A stretch of DNA of 25,738 nucleotides from NCBI GenBank assembly GCA_029259935.1, contig JAJDEH010000034.1:1-25738 (forward strand), written 5' to 3'. Of the stretch, positions 25,723 through 25,738 are shown piece by piece. Each line of letters starts with the position of its first letter. Position 1 is the first letter of the stretch. The position numbers and the translations under genes were made by a program. The stretch is from Planctomycetota bacterium (GTDB lineage: Bacteria > Planctomycetota > Planctomycetia > Pirellulales > Pirellulaceae). The notes under the pieces are model-generated. The model had not been told where the DNA came from, made no database searches, and was given only the letters and a program-made list of their open reading frames with translations.

Positions 25723-25738
25723 CACCCCTGGCGAACTC

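Overview
The window most likely comes from a planctomycete chromosome (Pirellula-like relatives). The marker is the 20-24 kb block, where a protein with PSCyt1/DUF1549/DUF1553-type domains is paired with a DUF1501-type Tat-exported protein, a combination largely typical of Planctomycetes. The secreted sialidase-like and esterase-like genes and the small proteins with a W/F-S/L-[IL]-R-x-[IL]-L membrane anchor also fit. No rRNA, tRNA, CRISPR array or insertion sequence was recognised.

Region A (about 1-14,800, all minus strand) reads as one long bioenergetic gene train. In transcription order it holds a membrane-anchored biotin-carrier-like protein without its lysine, a small periplasmic c-type cytochrome, an Hsp20 chaperone, the complete nine-gene alternative 'N-type' rotary ATPase set in its canonical order (atpD-C-Q-R-B-E-F-A-G), and then a cytosolic group 3b-like [NiFe] hydrogenase (small and large subunits). 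These are followed by a two-CBS-domain protein, a hydrogenase maturation protease, hypA, hypB and a hypF that runs off the left edge. Most junctions are ATGA overlaps or gaps of a few bases, so the genes are probably co-expressed. The hypF frame is open over all 715 codons present. hypC, hypD, hypE and the diaphorase (beta/gamma) subunits usual for group 3b enzymes are not in the window.

Region B (15,081-16,843, plus strand) holds a universal stress protein, a 69-residue unknown with a strong ribosome binding site, and a putative lipoprotein. The stress protein is divergent from Region A and shares a 280-bp upstream region with it. UspA-like, Hsp20 and CBS-domain proteins beside an anaerobic-type hydrogenase suggest an energy-limitation or hypoxia programme. 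One working idea is that the hydrogenase disposes of reductant as H2 (or takes it up) while the N-ATPase spends or makes ATP against an ion gradient. This is inference.

Region C (16,875-19,073, minus) is a two-gene secreted unit: an alpha/beta-hydrolase (acetyl-esterase-like) immediately followed by a sialidase/BNR-like beta-propeller. Region D (19,451-24,676, minus) is a GntR/FCD regulator, the large cytochrome-domain protein and the DUF1501 protein, tightly coupled, with three TGATNATCA palindromes upstream that look like operators. Region E (24,967-25,738, plus) has two small membrane-anchored proteins and ends in a hairpin-rich repeat.
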